A stretch of 53,862 nt of DNA from Thermoplasmata archaeon (GTDB lineage: Archaea; Thermoplasmatota; Thermoplasmata; Thermoplasmatales; Thermoplasmataceae): positions 5,189-59,050 of the forward strand of contig JAKAAT010000003.1 of assembly GCA_021802205.1 (NCBI GenBank), read 5' to 3'. Under the pieces are notes generated by a model. It ran no database searches, was not told the origin of the DNA, and saw nothing but the letters and a program-made list of their open reading frames with translations. Position numbers and translations under genes: made by a program. Of this stretch, positions 36,776 to 46,066 are shown in pieces (position 1 is the stretch's first letter; each line of letters begins with the position of its first letter).

Positions 36776-37564
36776 TTATCTCATAAAATTCAGGAAATCC
36801 ATGTCTTCCATCCCTGTAAATCGAATTTTATACATACCCTTCACCCTATTTGAGCTCATACTATAATTCAGGGGCTGCCCATTATTTACACTTATAAATG
36901 GGCATCTATCATCACGAATAGAATCGTAAAGATGTTTACCGAATTGATACAATGTCATGGCATCATTTCCAGCCACATTAATGGTATCATGGTCAATATC
37001 ATCCATTGCCCTGCCCACTATCATTGATAGATCTGAATTAAGTACAGGATTCAGCACAACCCGGTTATCCAGTTTCAGCGGGATATTTCCCCTTATGGCA
37101 GTAAGTATATCGGTATATATGTTATAGGTACATTTTCCGTAGGCCATACCGCTTCTTACTATGATATAATGGTCATTATTCCTAACAAGCTCCTCAGCAT
37201 TTAGCATCATTTTCCCGTATGTTGTTTCCGGTTCTGTAATGGATTTCTCTGTTTTCTGTTCCGGAGAAGATGAATAGACCATCTGGTTTGATATAAGTAC
37301 CTTTTTACCATGTTCAAATCTGGAGTTTATGAGTTCCTGAACCACTTTAATCATTTCCACATTCATGATATTAGTTGAATAAAATGGAACATTGAAGTTA
37401 TTTATTATATAATCAAAATCATCATGAAGTGCCATAATTGATTCTATAAAATTTTCCATTCCTCTTCGTGGATAGAGTAAATATATTTTATAAATATGGG
37501 CAAAATCTTTTGCAAATCGGAAACCGAAGCTTTGATCGCCGTCCAGAAGCAGAATACTTTTCAT
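36776..37564 (-). CDS. Extended SDR / NAD-dependent epimerase-reductase (RmlD-like), divergent
   Basis: From the ATG at 37564 the protein has 262 residues; a longer frame to 37618 adds a non-conserved leader. It begins with a strand, SILLLDGDQSFG, in place of the usual GxxGxxG Rossmann loop. It keeps NQMVYSSSP (the Ser region), TTYGKMMLNAEELV (YxxxK with Tyr and Lys present) and VRSGMAYG. It therefore looks like a dTDP-4-dehydrorhamnose reductase or nucleotide-sugar epimerase relative with a changed cofactor loop. Substrate unknown. Confidence 0.7.
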   Translation of the reverse strand: MKSILLLDGDQSFGFRFAKDFAHIYKIYLLYPRRGMENFIESIMALHDDFDYIINNFNVPFYSTNIMNVEMIKVVQELINSRFEHGKKVLISNQMVYSSSPEQKTEKSITEPETTYGKMMLNAEELVRNNDHYIIVRSGMAYGKCTYNIYTDILTAIRGNIPLKLDNRVVLNPVLNSDLSMIVGRAMDDIDHDTINVAGNDAMTLYQFGKHLYDSIRDDRCPFISVNNGQPLNYSMSSNRVKGMYKIRFTGMEDMDFLNFMR

Positions 37565-37685
37565 ATATACAAATTCAATTCCGGGATATAAGCATGTATA
37601 TATTTTACTGATAAACATTTTATTAAAATATAATTTGTAGATAAATATTTATATATTATTTTGTAATATTAGATAACAGATATTC

Positions 37686-38891
37686 ATGGAAAAGAAAAAT
37701 ATCAGTTTTATATATCTCGCCATTACAGTAATAATAATGACATTCTCGATGAGGGCAACAAATAATATGATAATTACCACTGTGCCACTTCTCGCAAAAA
37801 TAGACCTTGGTTTTTCAAGTTTTCTGGTGGGAATCATATCTGCTATTATATATTTATTTACTTTCACAGTTACCTTTTATATTAACCCCAGACTTAATTC
37901 TGGCTTAAGGAGGAAACTGTTCATCGGTGCCAACATTGCTATACTGGTAGCGCTGGTAGGTTATTATTTTGCCAACGGCATTACCATATGGCTAATTTCA
38001 GCCTTTGCAGGACTTGCTTACGGTATTATGATGCCCAATCTCATCACTTCATCCTCATTATTGAGGGATCAGAAAGAACGTGAAAGATTAATCTCACTTT
38101 ATTCAGTGGGGCTCAGCCTTAGCCTTATCCTCGGACCAAGTATAGAGGATTATGTACTGACCTTCGTGACATACAGGGATGTATTCCTGGTTTTCATACC
38201 GGTAGTCCTTGCAGGGATAATTGTATCCACCATGATAAAATTCCCTGACACAAAGAATGAAACCAGGACAAATGTAATGAAAAACGATGGCCTAAGGGCA
38301 AGTATATTTACAGTAACAACATACAATATTCCATTTGCAGCTTTAAGTATTTTCCTGACCCTGTATGCGATAACCAGATTCCATGTTTCAGGTGCAGTTG
38401 CATATTCTCCATATATCTATTTCTTCTCAGTATCATTCCTTACAAGAATTGCCATCACCATACACCCCTTAAAGCATATAAAAATCCCTCTGATTATTTC
38501 AATAATTATAACAGGATTTGCACTTACCATGTTTCCTTTTCTCTCCACGTTTACTGAGTTCATCCTTCTCATGATGTTGCTTGGAATTCCACACGGTTCA
38601 ATATTCCCGATGTCCACAATCATGATCGCCAGGGGGACAACGGTTGAACAGAGGAGTGCAGCAAATTCGTATTTTATGGCATATAACAATGTATTATTCA
38701 TGGTTATCCCCCTGGTATTTGGTTATATTTTAGGATTCATCGGATATGATTATTCATTCTTCATACTCATAATTCCGGTTATAGCATCGGCAATATACCT
38801 CTTCAAAAAATACGGAAGCAATTCAACAATATTTATTTCAAATCTGAAGCATCAGAAAAATATAGCAGTAAATGAACGACAGAAAGCATAA
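37686..38891 (+). CDS. MFS transporter
   Basis: Membrane transporter of 401 residues with 12 predicted helices. The loop after helix 2 (NPRLNSGLRRKLFIGANI) replaces the canonical motif A. The second half begins after a polar loop (about 182-202). A basic C-terminal tail (about 378-401) extends into the cytoplasm. It resembles polyspecific drug or metabolite exporters; substrate unknown. The coding start follows an AT-rich region without a clear Shine-Dalgarno. Confidence 0.78.
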   Translation: MEKKNISFIYLAITVIIMTFSMRATNNMIITTVPLLAKIDLGFSSFLVGIISAIIYLFTFTVTFYINPRLNSGLRRKLFIGANIAILVALVGYYFANGITIWLISAFAGLAYGIMMPNLITSSSLLRDQKERERLISLYSVGLSLSLILGPSIEDYVLTFVTYRDVFLVFIPVVLAGIIVSTMIKFPDTKNETRTNVMKNDGLRASIFTVTTYNIPFAALSIFLTLYAITRFHVSGAVAYSPYIYFFSVSFLTRIAITIHPLKHIKIPLIISIIITGFALTMFPFLSTFTEFILLMMLLGIPHGSIFPMSTIMIARGTTVEQRSAANSYFMAYNNVLFMVIPLVFGYILGFIGYDYSFFILIIPVIASAIYLFKKYGSNSTIFISNLKHQKNIAVNERQKA

Positions 38892-38937
38892 ATCAAAAAT
38901 TCAAAGGATTTTGTTGAATAATGTTACGACTTTAAAT

Positions 38938-38949
38938 AAATTTATATTT
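38938..38949 (+). promoter_or_regulatory. TATA-like box of the proton ATPase gene
   Basis: AAATTTATATTT is centred about 31 nt before the ATG at 38975. The spacing favours the ATG over a TTG at 38960 as start codon. Confidence 0.4.
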
Positions 38950-38974
38950 CATATTAACATTGTTTTTTGATTTT

Positions 38975-41329
38975 ATGGATGAACAGGATAACAGCACACT
39001 GGATGCCATGTTTCAAAAGTTGAATGCAACCCCTGATGGGCTGACCACTGCCGAGGCTGAAAACAGGGTACAGGAATATGGATACAATGAAGTTGCTGAA
39101 AAGAAGCAGAGCAGTATTATTAAATTTCTGAAAAAATTCTGGGCCCCGATTCCATGGATGCTTGAGCTTACCATTATCATAACATTTTTTCTTCATAAAT
39201 ATGATGACACAATTATAATCCTGTTCCTTGTTCTCTTCAACGGAGTTATATCCTATACGCAGGAATCCAAGGCAGATAATGCTGTTGAATTATTGAAAAA
39301 GAAATTATCGGTTCAGGCCAGAATCCTAAGAGATAAAAAATGGGTTGTCCTCCCAGCCAGAATGCTGGTTCCCGGTGATGTCGTTCATCTCCGGCTTGGC
39401 GATGTAATACCGGCAGACATAAAAATTATGGATAATGAACTGGAAATTGACCAGTCAGCACTTACTGGAGAATCTCTATCCGTCACAAGGGAGAAGGGCG
39501 GAACAGTGTATTCCAGTTCCATAGTGAAACGGGGTGAGGCTAACGGTTTAGTTGTATCCACCGGTTCAAAAACATATTTCGGTAAAACCACAGAACTCGT
39601 GGAAAGCGCAAAAACAAAATCACACATAGAAGAGCTCATAATGAGCATAGTCAAGGATTTAATTACAATAGATGTGCTCCTTGTTATTGCACTGGTATTC
39701 TTCTCCATTTATGAGGGGGTAAGCCTAACCGATGTAATACCATTTGCCCTGGTTGTGCTTATAGCATCCATTCCGGTTGCACTTCCTGCCACATTTACCA
39801 TTGCCATGGCCCTTGGTGCCCTTCACATGTCCAAGCGCGGTGAAATAGTTACAAGGCTTTCCGCAATAGAGGATGCCGCATCCATGGATACTCTATGCAT
39901 GGATAAAACCGGCACCATAACAGAGGATAAGCTCACCCTCCGGGAACCCAAGGTTTATTCCGGGGACGAATCAGGACTTATACTATATGCTTCATATGCA
40001 TCAGAGAGGGAAAGCCAGGACCCCATAGACAATGCCATTCTGGACTATGCCGAAACAAAATCCATAAAACCAGATTATTCACGGAGAACAAAATTTGTGC
40101 CATTTGATCCGGCAATTAAAAGAACTGAGGCAGTAATAGTGGAGAATGGAATTCAAACCAGGATAATAAAGGGCGCACCCCAGGTTGTTGCCAATCTATC
40201 AGGGAATATTCCGGATTCATACACGGATGATGTTAAATATTTTTCTTCACAGGGTTTCAGGATTATTGCAATAGCAACAGGAACCGATAAGCTGGAAATA
40301 AGGGGAATCATACCATTATACGATCCCCCGAGGAAGGATTCTAAAATGCTTATTTCCGATTTAAAGGATATAAATGTTTCACCGGTAATGATAACAGGGG
40401 ATAACAGACTCATTGCCGAGGAGGTTGCGGGTGAAATAGGGCTGGACAAGAAATTATGCGACACCTCCAGCGTAAAGAATAATGCTGTGTCATCATCGGA
40501 TTGTTCAGTCTTTGCAGAGGTATTCCCACAGGATAAATATTATATTGTCAAGGCATTGCAGAAAAGCGGGCACATAGTCGGCATGACAGGCGATGGTGTA
40601 AATGATTCACCGGCGCTGAAGCAGGCAGAATTCGGTGTGGCCGTTGCATCAGCCACTGATGTGGCAAAGGCTTCTGCGAGCGTTGTTTTAACCCATCCAG
40701 GGCTCACAGATATAGTTGACGGGATCAAATCAGGAAGAAGAATTTACCAGAGAATGCTCACATATACACTGAATAAAATCATGAAAACCATCCAGGTAGC
40801 ATTCTTCCTTACGCTTTCATTTTTTGTGGTAAGATTCTTTGTTACTACACCGTTCGATGTTATACTGTTAATATTTGCAAATGATTTTGTGACAATGTCC
40901 ATAGCAACGGATAATGTAGGTTATTCACTTAAGCCAGAAAAATGGCGGGTCAAATCCCTGATTTCATCATCCGTTATACTTTCATCAATGCTTGTAATTG
41001 AGGGCTTTATTTTCCTTTATATAGGTATGCATGCGCATTTAGGTATCAATGAACTGCACACATTCATATTTGATATGCTTGTATTCTCAGGGCAGTTTAC
41101 AGTGTATATGGTAAGGGAAAGAAAAAGATTCTTTAGCTCCAGACCATCAAATATTCTGCTGGTTTCCAGCATACTGGATATACTTGTCATATCCCTGCTC
41201 TCATATTACGGAATACTTGTTACTGCAATCCCGCTGGAATTCATAGTAATAAGCATAGCTATAACTTTTGTCTGGATGGTCTTCATGGATTCAATAAAAA
41301 ACATCGTTTTCAGACATTATAAAATATAA
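38975..41329 (+). CDS. Plasma-membrane proton-efflux P-type ATPase (P3A)
   Basis: ATP-driven proton pump, 784 residues from the ATG. It matches P3A proton pumps of fungi, plants and acidophilic archaea: N-terminal cation-ATPase domain, ALTGESL in the actuator domain, phosphorylated Asp D310 in MDKTGT, and GDGVNDSPAL in the hinge. About ten membrane helices are visible. No cysteine/CPx metal motif or N-terminal metal-binding domain is present. In a thermoacidophile it would help keep the cytoplasm near neutral. Proton specificity is inferred from subfamily resemblance. Confidence 0.92.
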   Translation: MDEQDNSTLDAMFQKLNATPDGLTTAEAENRVQEYGYNEVAEKKQSSIIKFLKKFWAPIPWMLELTIIITFFLHKYDDTIIILFLVLFNGVISYTQESKADNAVELLKKKLSVQARILRDKKWVVLPARMLVPGDVVHLRLGDVIPADIKIMDNELEIDQSALTGESLSVTREKGGTVYSSSIVKRGEANGLVVSTGSKTYFGKTTELVESAKTKSHIEELIMSIVKDLITIDVLLVIALVFFSIYEGVSLTDVIPFALVVLIASIPVALPATFTIAMALGALHMSKRGEIVTRLSAIEDAASMDTLCMDKTGTITEDKLTLREPKVYSGDESGLILYASYASERESQDPIDNAILDYAETKSIKPDYSRRTKFVPFDPAIKRTEAVIVENGIQTRIIKGAPQVVANLSGNIPDSYTDDVKYFSSQGFRIIAIATGTDKLEIRGIIPLYDPPRKDSKMLISDLKDINVSPVMITGDNRLIAEEVAGEIGLDKKLCDTSSVKNNAVSSSDCSVFAEVFPQDKYYIVKALQKSGHIVGMTGDGVNDSPALKQAEFGVAVASATDVAKASASVVLTHPGLTDIVDGIKSGRRIYQRMLTYTLNKIMKTIQVAFFLTLSFFVVRFFVTTPFDVILLIFANDFVTMSIATDNVGYSLKPEKWRVKSLISSSVILSSMLVIEGFIFLYIGMHAHLGINELHTFIFDMLVFSGQFTVYMVRERKRFFSSRPSNILLVSSILDILVISLLSYYGILVTAIPLEFIVISIAITFVWMVFMDSIKNIVFRHYKI

Positions 41330-41401
41330 TTATATTTTATAAATTTCATCTGGTAGTTTCCAATTTCGATATCTTAATTTATAACTTGATATTATATTTG
41401 A

Positions 41402-42187
41402 ATGGAAGACCTGAAAGGCAGGAATGGAATAGTTTGTGCGGGAAGCACCGGTATAGGGAAAGGAATAATATCAGTACTTGCAAAATATGGTGCAAATATT
41501 ACAACATTTTCAAGAAAGAAGGAAAAGATAGATAATTTAAAAGCTGAAATACTGGAAAAAACAGGGACTGAAATAAACGCCATAACTGCGGACCTCTCCC
41601 GGAAAGATGATTTAATAAGAGTTATTGATTCAGCCCATGATAAATACGGAAAGATCGATTTTCTTGTAATGAACTACGGTGACCCTAGGGTGGACCCATT
41701 TATGGAATTAACCAATTCTGACTGGGATTACAACATAGAAATGCTCCTGAAATCCACGATCAGGATGTCGGAAATGTGTGCAGAGGACATGATCAAATCA
41801 AGATACGGGAGAATCGTATACGTAACATCCATGACAACAAAAAATCCTCTGCAAAACTTTGCCATTTCAAATTCATTAAGGTCTGCTGTTGTAGCACTGG
41901 GAAAAACACTTTCAATAGAGCTCGGTAAATACAATATTACAGTAAATTCAATATCACAGGGTTATTTTTACACACAGAGATTGCAAAATATAATAGAGAA
42001 AAATGCAAATTCTTCAGGAAAAACAGTAGCTGAAGTTGAAAAGGATCTCAAATCGGAAATACCATTGGGCAGGTTTGGGATGCCGGAAGAAATAGGCAAT
42101 CTTGTTACGTTTCTGTGTTCTGGCCTTGCATCGTATATCAGTGGAACAAATATACAGATAGACGGCGGGGCTGTTAAATCTATATGA
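41402..42187 (+). CDS. Atypical short-chain dehydrogenase/reductase
   Basis: Rossmann-fold SDR of 261 residues. The cofactor loop is AGSTGIGKG at about 13-21 and Ser143 of the catalytic set is kept. The normal YxxxK is replaced: the aligned positions read S156-N-S-L-R160. The same SN-x-x-R substitution occurs in a known side branch of FabG-like SDRs, so this is a subfamily trait rather than damage. The C-terminus (FLCSGLASYISGTNIQIDGG) is standard. Catalysis would need a different proton donor. A cupin gene follows. Confidence 0.85.
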   Translation: MEDLKGRNGIVCAGSTGIGKGIISVLAKYGANITTFSRKKEKIDNLKAEILEKTGTEINAITADLSRKDDLIRVIDSAHDKYGKIDFLVMNYGDPRVDPFMELTNSDWDYNIEMLLKSTIRMSEMCAEDMIKSRYGRIVYVTSMTTKNPLQNFAISNSLRSAVVALGKTLSIELGKYNITVNSISQGYFYTQRLQNIIEKNANSSGKTVAEVEKDLKSEIPLGRFGMPEEIGNLVTFLCSGLASYISGTNIQIDGGAVKSI

Positions 42188-42239
42188 TTACCTCTGTAAA
42201 TTTCAAAAAAATATATATGCCTCACCGCCCTGTGTTTGC

Positions 42240-42596
42240 ATGGCAGAGGCTAAGAAATTCAAATGGAATGATGTCCATAAGGAGAAATTATCAGACACGT
42301 TTTCAAGGCAGATGATTTATGGAGATCGCATAATGGTAGCGCAGCTGGATATTAAGAAAGGTAGCGTTGTTCCTGAGCATTCTCACGAAAATGAACAGGT
42401 ATCATGGATAATGAAAGGTAAACTCAGGCTAATCGTAGATGGGCAAACTATTGATGTTGGTGCAGGTGAAATACTTATAATACCACCAAATGCGAAACAC
42501 AGCGCTGTTGCACTTGAAGATACTCTAGATATCGATATTTTCAGCCCTATAAGGTCTGACTGGATCAGCGGTGAAGATTCATATCTTAGAAAATAA
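42240..42596 (+). CDS. Cupin-domain protein
   Basis: Single-domain cupin of 118 residues. Cupin motif 1 is GSVVPEHSHENEQVSWIMKGKLRL, with His-x-His and Glu as metal ligands, and motif 2 is GEILIIPPNAKHSA with the last His. The metal site is complete, so a metal-dependent small-molecule enzyme or sensor is likely. The function is not readable; it lies 52 nt after the SDR and may act with it. Confidence 0.85.
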   Translation: MAEAKKFKWNDVHKEKLSDTFSRQMIYGDRIMVAQLDIKKGSVVPEHSHENEQVSWIMKGKLRLIVDGQTIDVGAGEILIIPPNAKHSAVALEDTLDIDIFSPIRSDWISGEDSYLRK

Positions 42597-42788
42597 TTTG
42601 ACTATTTTTTTATATTAACAGTAATTTTTTGATATTAAAAAATTGAAAAATATAATATAAATCCTGTTATAGAACACACACCATAGAATCACCTTTGTCG
42701 GATCTCGTTGGAATCATAAATTACGAAATTCATATTAAAAATGCTATATTCGTATATTTTAAATAGTATGTTGCGATTAACTGATAAG

Positions 42789-42821
42789 AACATCTTAGTA
42801 TAGAAACAAACTTTAGATGTT
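42789..42821. repeat. Upstream 7-bp inverted repeat of the lys operon
   Basis: AACATCT (42789-42795) and AGATGTT (42815-42821) are inverted copies 19 nt apart, upstream of the main operator-like repeat. It may be a second regulator site; chance cannot be excluded at this arm length. Confidence 0.25.
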
Positions 42822-42836
42822 AAAATTAATAATATA

Positions 42837-42880
42837 GCAAACAAATATTTATTAATAATAAATTATTACTATTTGTTTGC
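42837..42880. promoter_or_regulatory. Inverted repeat bracketing the lysW promoter (candidate operator)
   Basis: Perfect 11-bp arms GCAAACAAATA (42837-42847) and TATTTGTTTGC (42870-42880) flank a 22-nt AT-only core with TATA-like sequence. A transcript would start at about 42884, just past the right arm. A dimeric regulator bound to both arms would block TATA access. By analogy with Lrp/LysM-type control of lys genes in Sulfolobus, an amino-acid-responsive regulator is the likely ligand; the regulator gene is not in this window. Confidence 0.55.
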
Positions 42881-42890
42881 AAAACATAAT

Positions 42891-42900
42891 GAAAGGTGAT
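42891..42900 (+). promoter_or_regulatory. Shine-Dalgarno sequence of lysW
   Basis: GAAAGGTGAT lies 6-8 nt before the lysW ATG at 42906. It differs from the leaderless genes nearby and fits a leader of about 20 nt after the bracketed promoter. Confidence 0.55.
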
Positions 42901-42905
42901 AAAAA

Positions 42906-43079
42906 ATGGAAACAAAGTGTAAAATATGCGGAGAGAAAATTAGTGTGCCGGATGACTCCATGGTCGGGGAACTTATAGAATGTGGGTCATGCGGAATGAG
43001 CTATGAAATAGCCTCTATTAAAGGAGATATAGTGGAAATCAAACCTGCAGAGAATGTTGGCGAGGACTGGGGAGAATAA
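42906..43079 (+). CDS. lysW: Amino-group carrier protein LysW
   Basis: A 57-residue carrier protein. Its C-terminal Glu is ligated to the amino group of aminoadipate or glutamate, which protects it during biosynthesis. Zinc cysteines are KCKICGEK and ECGSCG, and the C-terminus is the diagnostic EDWGE. The acidic globular surface recognised by the Lys enzymes fits. It is first in the operon and its stop is one base before the lysY start. Confidence 0.96.
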   Translation: METKCKICGEKISVPDDSMVGELIECGSCGMSYEIASIKGDIVEIKPAENVGEDWGE

Positions 43080-43080
43080 G

Positions 43081-44127
43081 TTGTTGAAGGTCGGTATTGT
43101 TGGGGGATCAGGGTACGTAGGCGGGGAGCTTCTCAGGCTTCTTGTCGGGCACAGCAATGTGGAAATAACATCTGTGTCCTCTACCAGTCATGCAGGTGAG
43201 AAAATATCGAGAATTCATCCAGACCTATACGGATTCACAGATTTAAAATTTGAAGATATTTCTCCACTGGATATGGCTGGTAAGGTTGATTTAATATTTC
43301 TTGCACTTCCACATGGCACATCCATAAAATACGTTCCTGAACTGGTAGAAACAGGAGTTAAAATTATCGATATGAGCGCTGATTTCAGGCTAAAAAATTA
43401 TAAACTTTATAAATACTGGTATGGTTATGAACACGGATATCCGGATTTAATCAAGAAGTTTGTTTACGGAATGCCCGAACTTCACAGAGAAGAGATCAGG
43501 AATGCCAGATTTATAGCAACTCCAGGTTGCATTGCGTCTTCTTCAATTTACAGCATAGCCCCGTTTCTCTCACTGGATACAGCAAGTGACATTATAAACG
43601 TGGATGCCAAGGTGGGATCATCAGGTTCCGGTTCCGGACTGGATGAATCCAAGGTGTTTTCAGAAAGATTCGGTTCAGTAAGGGCATACAAACCCGCGGG
43701 TCACAGGCATACACCGGAAATAGAACAGGAACTGGAATATGCATCCGGCAAGAAGGTAAAAATTGCACTCTCGGCCCATTCCGTAAATATGGTAAGGGGA
43801 ATTCTGACAACATCAAGCATATACGCTGAACAGGATGAAATCTATCTGTGGTCACTCCTCAAAAAATTTTATGGAAATGAGAAATTTGTGAGGCTGATAA
43901 TGGACCGGAAGAGCAATTATAAATATCCTGACCCCAAGACAGTGGTTGGTTCTAACTTCGTTGATATAGGCTTTGCCCTGGATAAATATGTCAAAAGGAT
44001 TGTATCATTCGGTGCCATTGATAATCTTATAAAGGGCGCTGCAGGAAATGCGGTTCAGTCAATGAATATAATGAATGGGTTTCCCGAATACGAGTCTTTG
44101 ATGGCTCCATCATTATTCCCGGTGTGA
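43081..44127 (+). CDS. lysY: LysW-aminoadipyl/glutamyl-phosphate reductase (LysY/ArgC type)
   Basis: NADPH-dependent reductase of the acyl-phosphate on LysW-bound substrate. It has 348 residues from TTG at 43081. An upstream ATG in frame lies inside lysW and would add an unrelated leader, and a GGGGAG Shine-Dalgarno sits about 8 nt before the TTG. The Rossmann loop GGSGYVGGE follows the start, the catalytic Cys is in ATPGCIASS, and the His region is AGHRHTPEIEQEL. Belongs to the ArgC family branch used with LysW. Confidence 0.93.
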   Translation: MLKVGIVGGSGYVGGELLRLLVGHSNVEITSVSSTSHAGEKISRIHPDLYGFTDLKFEDISPLDMAGKVDLIFLALPHGTSIKYVPELVETGVKIIDMSADFRLKNYKLYKYWYGYEHGYPDLIKKFVYGMPELHREEIRNARFIATPGCIASSSIYSIAPFLSLDTASDIINVDAKVGSSGSGSGLDESKVFSERFGSVRAYKPAGHRHTPEIEQELEYASGKKVKIALSAHSVNMVRGILTTSSIYAEQDEIYLWSLLKKFYGNEKFVRLIMDRKSNYKYPDPKTVVGSNFVDIGFALDKYVKRIVSFGAIDNLIKGAAGNAVQSMNIMNGFPEYESLMAPSLFPV

Positions 44128-44130
44128 AAT

Positions 44131-44895
44131 ATGAAAGTAATAAAAATTGGTGGAAGTATACTGGAAAAATTTCTGGAAAATGATAACCTGTATACTGTTA
44201 TAGAAGAATTAAATGAGCCAGTCGCAATAGTACACGGAGGTGGCAATTATCTTGATAATCATGCAGACTCGTTCAATTATAGTCCTAAATTTGTCACCTC
44301 CCCTGAAGGAATACGTAGCAGATACACGGACAGGAGCACTCTGGAAATATTCACCATGGTTATGAATCTGATCAATCAGAAAATAGTGCTCAATCTGAAC
44401 AGGCACGGGATCAAGGCGGTAACACTCAACGGCATTCTTAAGGCCAGAAGAAAGGAGAGACTGATAATTTTGAATGAAAATAACAGAAAAATGGCAATAG
44501 ACGGAGGGTATACCGGAAGAGTGGAATATTCTGACCCTATTCCGGTAAGGAATTTAATGGATGCGGGATATATTCCGGTAATTTCTCCGGTGGCATTCGG
44601 TGGTGATAGCTGCCTGAATGTGGATGCTGACAGGGCAGCGGCATACGTTGCAGGTTCCATAAAGGCCGATACACTGACATTTCTTACAAATGTCAATGGC
44701 CTTTACTATGAAGACAAAATCATAGAGAAAGCAGACACAGCTTACATAAAAAGTATTTTGAAATATATCGGAAATGGCATGGACAAGAAATTAATGGCCT
44801 CGATTGAGGCGCTTGAAATGGGGGTAAAACAGGTGACAATTTCCAGTCCCTTCCATAATCTGGAAAACGGCACGGTGATTTGTAATGAATTATGA
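44131..44895 (+). CDS. lysZ: LysW-aminoadipate/glutamate kinase (LysZ, ArgB family)
   Basis: Amino acid kinase that phosphorylates the side-chain carboxylate of LysW-bound aminoadipate (or glutamate). It has 254 residues. The ATP loop KIGGSILEKF is at residues 5-14 (IGGS), with VHGGGNYLD and the later Asp/Lys region NVDADRAAAYVAGSIKAD. It follows lysY by 3 nt and overlaps the aminotransferase start by 11 nt. Confidence 0.93.
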   Translation: MKVIKIGGSILEKFLENDNLYTVIEELNEPVAIVHGGGNYLDNHADSFNYSPKFVTSPEGIRSRYTDRSTLEIFTMVMNLINQKIVLNLNRHGIKAVTLNGILKARRKERLIILNENNRKMAIDGGYTGRVEYSDPIPVRNLMDAGYIPVISPVAFGGDSCLNVDADRAAAYVAGSIKADTLTFLTNVNGLYYEDKIIEKADTAYIKSILKYIGNGMDKKLMASIEALEMGVKQVTISSPFHNLENGTVICNEL

Positions 44896-46066
44896 GAATG
44901 AACATATAGCAAATACATACCAGAGATTGCCTGTAAATATCCAGAACGGCAGCGGTGCCATACTTCATGACATAAACGGCAAACGCTATATTGACATGAT
45001 GGGTGGCTACGGTGTCGCAATACTTGGATACGGCAATAAGGCTGTAAAGGAGGCCGTGTGCAAGCAGTTTGATATCATATCAATAGCACATGCATCAGAG
45101 TATACACCGGCAAGGGAAGAATTCATAAAAGACCTTACAGGTATTGTGCCTTCCGGACTGGATAAATTCTATCTGGGCAACATCGGCGCAGAGGCAATAG
45201 AGGCTGCAATTAAGGTTGTAATAAAGTCCTCAAAAAAACATAAAATAATTGCAATGACAAATTCATACCATGGAAAAACTGCAGGTGCGCTTTCAATCAC
45301 CTATTCAGAGAAATACAGGAAATCCTTTGGGCAACTCCTCATGAAAGATGTGGAATTTATCAGGTACAATAACATGGAAGATCTAGATAAACTGGATAAA
45401 GATCCTGATATTGCTGCGGTTTTCTTTGAACCAGTACAGGGGGAAGGGGGAATAAACATACCTTCTTATGACTATGTGCGGGAATTAAGGAACAGAACAG
45501 AAAACAATGGCATAATACTTGTAGCCGATGAAATCCAGTCCGGTCTTGGAAGAACCGGTAAGATGTGGGCTCATGAACATTTCAACATTAAACCGGATAT
45601 CATAACCATAGGAAAGGGAATAGGGGGTGGAATGCCCCTGTCAATAACTGCAGGAAAGCCCGAATTCATGGATAATCTATCCAAGGGGGAGCAGTCATCA
45701 ACAACCGGGGGAAATCCGCTTGCAATGGCAGCAGGTAGTGCTGTAATAAAACAGCTTGGTGCCTCCATGATAATGGATGTTGAAAGGAAGGGAAACATTC
45801 TCAGGGATGAATTGAAAGCAGGGTTACAGGACGCAAAATCTGTAAAGGAAATCCGGGGTCTCGGATTAATGGACGCAATAGAGCTCAAGACAAAATTCCT
45901 TCCTGTATTGATGGGCATGATCAATAGGGGAATCTTACCATTATACTCCGGAATCAATATAATCAGGATGCTTCCTCCATATGTAATATCTGATTCAGAA
46001 CTGAAGGAGGCAGCAGGTATCATGTCAGAGGTAATTCTCTCTCAGGGCACAGAGGTTATATCTTGA
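44885..46066 (+). CDS. lysJ: LysW-aminoadipate semialdehyde/ornithine aminotransferase (LysJ)
   Basis: PLP-dependent class III aminotransferase giving LysW-lysine or LysW-ornithine, 393 residues. The aldehyde pocket shows the GGYGVAILGYGN and NSYHGKTAGAL stretches, the PLP-binding Asp is in VADEIQSGLGRTG, and the Schiff-base Lys is in TIGKGIGGGMPLS. It overlaps the preceding gene by 11 nt and the ligase by 4 nt. Confidence 0.93.
   Translation: MNYENEHIANTYQRLPVNIQNGSGAILHDINGKRYIDMMGGYGVAILGYGNKAVKEAVCKQFDIISIAHASEYTPAREEFIKDLTGIVPSGLDKFYLGNIGAEAIEAAIKVVIKSSKKHKIIAMTNSYHGKTAGALSITYSEKYRKSFGQLLMKDVEFIRYNNMEDLDKLDKDPDIAAVFFEPVQGEGGINIPSYDYVRELRNRTENNGIILVADEIQSGLGRTGKMWAHEHFNIKPDIITIGKGIGGGMPLSITAGKPEFMDNLSKGEQSSTTGGNPLAMAAGSAVIKQLGASMIMDVERKGNILRDELKAGLQDAKSVKEIRGLGLMDAIELKTKFLPVLMGMINRGILPLYSGINIIRMLPPYVISDSELKEAAGIMSEVILSQGTEVIS

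Larger units (their letters stand above)
42597..42905. other. 309-bp intergenic region before the lysW operon
   Basis: No protein gene is supported here. The sequence is AT-rich. It holds the inverted repeats and promoter described separately. A 23-codon frame beginning with TTG near 42696 ends at 42766 but has no ribosome-binding site or recognisable sequence. No tRNA or classical small RNA was seen. Confidence 0.6.

Noticed and set aside
42696-42766. 23-codon frame upstream of lysW as a leader peptide
   Set aside because: TTG start, no ribosome-binding site, no run of Lys or Arg codons, and it ends well before the mapped-looking promoter.
43054-43080. ATG start of lysY inside lysW
   Set aside because: It would add a leader before the Rossmann strand. 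The TTG at 43081 has a good Shine-Dalgarno and fits the family start.
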